Source: Symbiodinium natans (taxonomy: Eukaryota > Sar > Dinophyceae > Suessiales > Symbiodiniaceae). From it: DNA of 62,000 nucleotides. This document shows, piece after piece, positions 59,301 through 62,000 of the stretch (position 1 is its first letter; every line of letters begins with the position of its first letter). The notes beneath the pieces were generated by a model, which saw only the letters and a list, made by a program, of their open reading frames with translations, made no database searches and was not told the DNA's origin. The translations under genes were made by a program, and so were the position numbers. Where the stretch lies: positions 1 to 62,000 of the forward strand of contig CAJNDS010000024.1 in assembly GCA_905221605.1 (NCBI GenBank), in the 5' to 3' direction.

Positions 59301-60608
59301 GTTCCCGAGATATCTGGGCCTTTGAAAGGACTGCTGGCCTAAAGCCAGTGACAAGACCATGTGTTTGCGTGTTGCGAAGTCTTGGCAAGCTGCTTGTGTC
59401 ATGTGTCCTTCCTTGTCCTCCCCATGCATATCGAAATTCCTGGGAGAATCTTATTGCGCTCTTTCACAGTTTGGCCAGCTTTGTTACTTCAATCCAAAGT
59501 GATCTGCTAGCTTCTTCATAGCCTTCCATTAGATTCGTCTTCGAAATCCGCTGAATCCTATTTGTGCGAAGATCTGCATGCAGTGGACAAGGTCGCGAGT
59601 GCCGCGCTGGTTGGCGCGTGCTGGTCCTAGCAATGGGAGGCTTTAGCGAAGGAGCAGAGCATTGCGCCCGCGAGAGCTTTTAAGTGGATGCTGAGGAGAG
59701 CCCAGCGCATGTGGAAGGCTGCGAGCACCTGGCATGAGTTTCAGCTTCGAGGCCGAGGCCGGAGATGTGAACTCCGTGGTGCAGCAGCGCTCCGTAACAC
59801 GCCAAAAAAAACACCGCAACACACTGTAACCACAATGTAGCACAAATGTAACACAATGTAGTGCAATGTAACACAATGTAACACAAATGCAGCACAATGT
59901 AACAGTCACTTTTTCTTTGGGGAGTCAGAGGCTTCACTGTGCTGTTTCCATTATGGGCGGCTAAACTGGCTCAACAGCCGCCGCTCTGTGCAGGTGCCAA
60001 AAGGCCACCTGACAAAGCCAAGGTCGAGGACACGGACTTCCATGATGTCCTGTCCTTCTTGCTCTCCTCTTGCTAATGGGATGGCTTGGGCATGCAGTGA
60101 AATTGCAAATAGAAGCCCCCGAAAACGGAACCTCCAAGCGACCAGTTCCGTCCAACCCTGCTATAAACTTTGGCTAGTTTTGCCCCGGAAGGAGTTCTGT
60201 TGGGGACTACGCAAGCGCCGTCGGCGCGCGTGAGAGCGACCGCCCAACTCAACTTTAGGCAGCAGTCCGTCGGTGCGGGTTCGACCTTGGAGTTGGCGGT
60301 GCCTTTCATGTTCCAGCACCTAATTCGATGCCCAAGTAGTCATGGGAGGGACCATGCAAAGATCGCAGATGAAAGCGGAGCCCTGCCTACCGTTTCCCAG
60401 GTTGTGGCTGTTACCGGCAACCACCATACATGGCTCCAAAATAGAGCTTTTTGGCAGAATTTGGCTTAGAAGTCAGACATGACCTAGGGAGGTATTTGGC
60501 ACGCATGCACATGCCGTGTCACTCCTGGTGATTTTGCATGGTTGCTTAGGAAGGTGCTTGATGCAGTGTTGTTGAGTTGATTCGAGTTGTCTTCCATGGA
60601 GCCAAGCA
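56375..60608. other. Mostly non-coding or unresolved sequence
   Basis: 56550-56950 has an open plus frame of 130 codons with another open frame beside it; neither is convincing. 59819-59905 is a short imperfect repeat of acacaatgta/acacaaatgt. 57.0-59.6 kb shows nothing recognisable. Confidence 0.4.
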
Positions 60609-62000
60609 ATGGCGATCATGTGGGGACAAAGCTGTCACAACTGGCAACGCTCTCTGCCTGACGAGGGGCCGAGCAGCCCTCCAAATCTGGGCTTGGGCAA
60701 TGCAGATGTGCCGCAGGTCGTGTGTCAAGCGGTTTCGAGTGTGCCATCCGAACACGAGCTTGCATGCACGCAGCTATACTGCGAAAACATAGATGCGTTT
60801 GAGAGTGTTGTTGACGGGCTGCCTTCAACCCAATCTTATGGGCTGGAGGATGAGGCAGTCGACGAAAAGAGTTGCCCAGAGATTTTGCCACCTCGGCAGT
60901 GCAATGATATGGCTTGTACCCAGGCATATGAAGACGAAAGCGAAGATGATTTCACAGCCGATCTCTTGCAAGCTGGCAAAGCAGAGCAACCGACAGAGAT
61001 GCCCGAAGCATCGTCAACGGAGACCAAAGCCGCATGGAAACAGGACGAGCCTGACAAAGCGCTCATGCCAGGCAGTGCGTGCGGCCAGCGTCCTGTTATC
61101 AGTGGCGGCGGTGGGATTCAGTCATCTGCAGTGAGTGGGGCTCTTGAATCATGCAGGGAAGATGCAGGGGTGGGACCCCAGGCTGCAGAGTTCTCTGATG
61201 AGTTGGGCTGCACCCTACACTACAACACCCACGAGGGCAGTGAAGAGGCAGCTGCGCCAGCGCATCCAGAAGCACCTGCAGCAAATGCGGTCGAGACAAG
61301 CCGCCCTGAGATTTTGCCGCCTCGGCAGTGCAATGATCTGGCTTGTACCCAGGCATACAATGACGAAAGCGAAGATGATTTCACAGCCGATCTCTTGCAA
61401 GCTGGCAAAGCAGAGCAACCGACACAGATGCCCGAAGCATCGTCAACGGAGACCAAAGCAGCATGGAAACAGGACGAGCCTGACAAAGCGCTCATGCCAG
61501 GCAGTGCGTGCGGCCAGCGTCCTGTTATCAGTGGCGGCGGTGGAATTCAGTCATCTGCAGTGAGTGGGGCTCTTGAATCATGCAGGGAAGATGCAGGGGT
61601 GGGACCCCAGGCTGCAGAGTTCTCTGATGAGTTGGGCTGCACCCTACACTACAACACCCACGAGGGCAGTGAAGAGGCAGCTGCGCCAGCGCATCCAGAA
61701 GCACCTGCAGCAAATGCGGTCGAGACAAGCCGCCCTGAGATTTTGCCGCCTCGGCAGTGCAATGATCTGGCTTGTACCCAGGCATACAATGACGAAAGCG
61801 AAGATGATTTCACAGCCGATCTCTTGCAAGCTGGCAATGCAGAGCAACCGACAGAGATGCCCGAAGCATCGTCAACGGAGACCAAAGCAGCATGGAAACA
61901 GGACGAGCCTGACAAAGCGCTCGTGCCAGGCAGTGCGTGCGGCCAGCGTCCTGTTATCAGTGGTGGCGGTGAGATTCAGTCATCTGCAGTGAGTGGGGCT
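60609..62000 (+). CDS. Acidic tandem-repeat protein, 143-residue repeats (partial, runs off the window)
   Basis: The frame begins after a stop at about 60570, with ATG at 60609 (MAIMWGQSCHNW), and stays open for at least 464 codons to the window edge. A unique N-terminal part (about residues 1-93, ending VDEKSC) is followed by repeats starting PEILPPRQCNDLACTQAYND. Each contains the acidic run ESEDDFTADLLQAG, ASSTETKAAWKQDEPDKAL, CGQRPVISGGGG and THEGSEEAAAPAHPEAP. The period is exactly 429 bp (units at 61137, 61566 and 61995), so the frame is kept. Copies differ at only a few positions. No signal peptide or membrane helix seen. The conserved Cys and Trp in each unit suggest a real repeat domain. 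Family not recognised. Confidence 0.65.
   Translation, partial: MAIMWGQSCHNWQRSLPDEGPSSPPNLGLGNADVPQVVCQAVSSVPSEHELACTQLYCENIDAFESVVDGLPSTQSYGLEDEAVDEKSCPEILPPRQCNDMACTQAYEDESEDDFTADLLQAGKAEQPTEMPEASSTETKAAWKQDEPDKALMPGSACGQRPVISGGGGIQSSAVSGALESCREDAGVGPQAAEFSDELGCTLHYNTHEGSEEAAAPAHPEAPAANAVETSRPEILPPRQCNDLACTQAYNDESEDDFTADLLQAGKAEQPTQMPEASSTETKAAWKQDEPDKALMPGSACGQRPVISGGGGIQSSAVSGALESCREDAGVGPQAAEFSDELGCTLHYNTHEGSEEAAAPAHPEAPAANAVETSRPEILPPRQCNDLACTQAYNDESEDDFTADLLQAGNAEQPTEMPEASSTETKAAWKQDEPDKALVPGSACGQRPVISGGGEIQSSAVSGA
60887..62000 (+). repeat. 429-bp in-frame tandem repeat
   Basis: One partial and two complete copies plus the start of a fourth. Copies 2 and 3 differ at about six positions in 429 (for example cagatg/gagatg, ggcaaa/ggcaat, ctcatg/ctcgtg). 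Confidence 0.95.

Noticed and set aside
61135-61992. 142-codon basic ORFs and 85-codon minus-strand ORFs in each 429-bp repeat
   Set aside because: They are other frames of the same repeat with a stop in each unit; the acidic frame alone runs through all copies.

Overview
The window looks like nuclear DNA of a eukaryotic alga, most likely an alveolate and perhaps a dinoflagellate. The pointers are: spacer DNA full of TTTAGGG-type (seven-base) telomere-like repeats; genes split by short introns; long single-strand runs of genes; a C5 cytosine DNA methyltransferase gene; heavy minisatellite and microsatellite content; and one gene whose N-terminus looks like a plastid-targeting leader. I found no dinoflagellate spliced-leader relict. 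The introns I could verify by reading-frame continuity are GT-AG and mostly 69-183 bp, which is short and plain for a dinoflagellate, so the lineage is an inference.

Layout. 1-16.4 kb is gene-poor: palindromes at 0.9-1.2 kb, a Gln-rich coiled-coil ORF (minus, 2.1-2.9 kb), an 81-bp tandem array (3.75-5.55 and 6.7-7.46 kb), exons of a possible CX5R-phosphatase-like gene (minus, 8.9-10.1 kb), and a dispersed family of 3-nt-loop hairpins whose stem changes compensate each other. 16.5-29.4 kb is a minus-strand gene cluster. It holds an alpha-helical unknown gene with a solved 3' exon structure, a tandem pair of two-exon paralogues whose shared intron carries different microsatellites, a group of exons with weak DDE-transposase-like character, and an intact DNA methyltransferase. 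29.7-33.1 kb is spacer with telomere-like tracts, including a head-to-head (TTTAGGG)n/(CCCCCTAAA)n junction. 33.1-36.9 kb holds possible plus-strand exons and another minus-strand multi-exon unknown gene.

37-46 kb is repeat DNA: duplicated blocks, a ~60-bp and an in-frame 51-bp minisatellite, and 5.8 copies of an ~860-bp unit carrying an intron-split gene fragment. 46-51.5 kb has only weak coding signal. 51.5-54.1 kb holds the best-resolved gene of the plus strand: five exons, four GT-AG introns, 741 codons plus stop, a putative plastid leader and a PcfJ-like C-terminal domain. 54-60.6 kb has a few candidate plus-strand exons. At 60.6 kb an acidic protein made of 143-residue, nearly identical repeats begins and runs off the window.

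How the genes relate: the minus cluster (16.5-36.9 kb) and plus cluster (51.5-62 kb) point away from each other across the repeat block. The methyltransferase beside transposase-like exons suggests, but does not prove, a mobile element or its remains. No reverse transcriptase, integrase or tyrosine-recombinase motif was seen.
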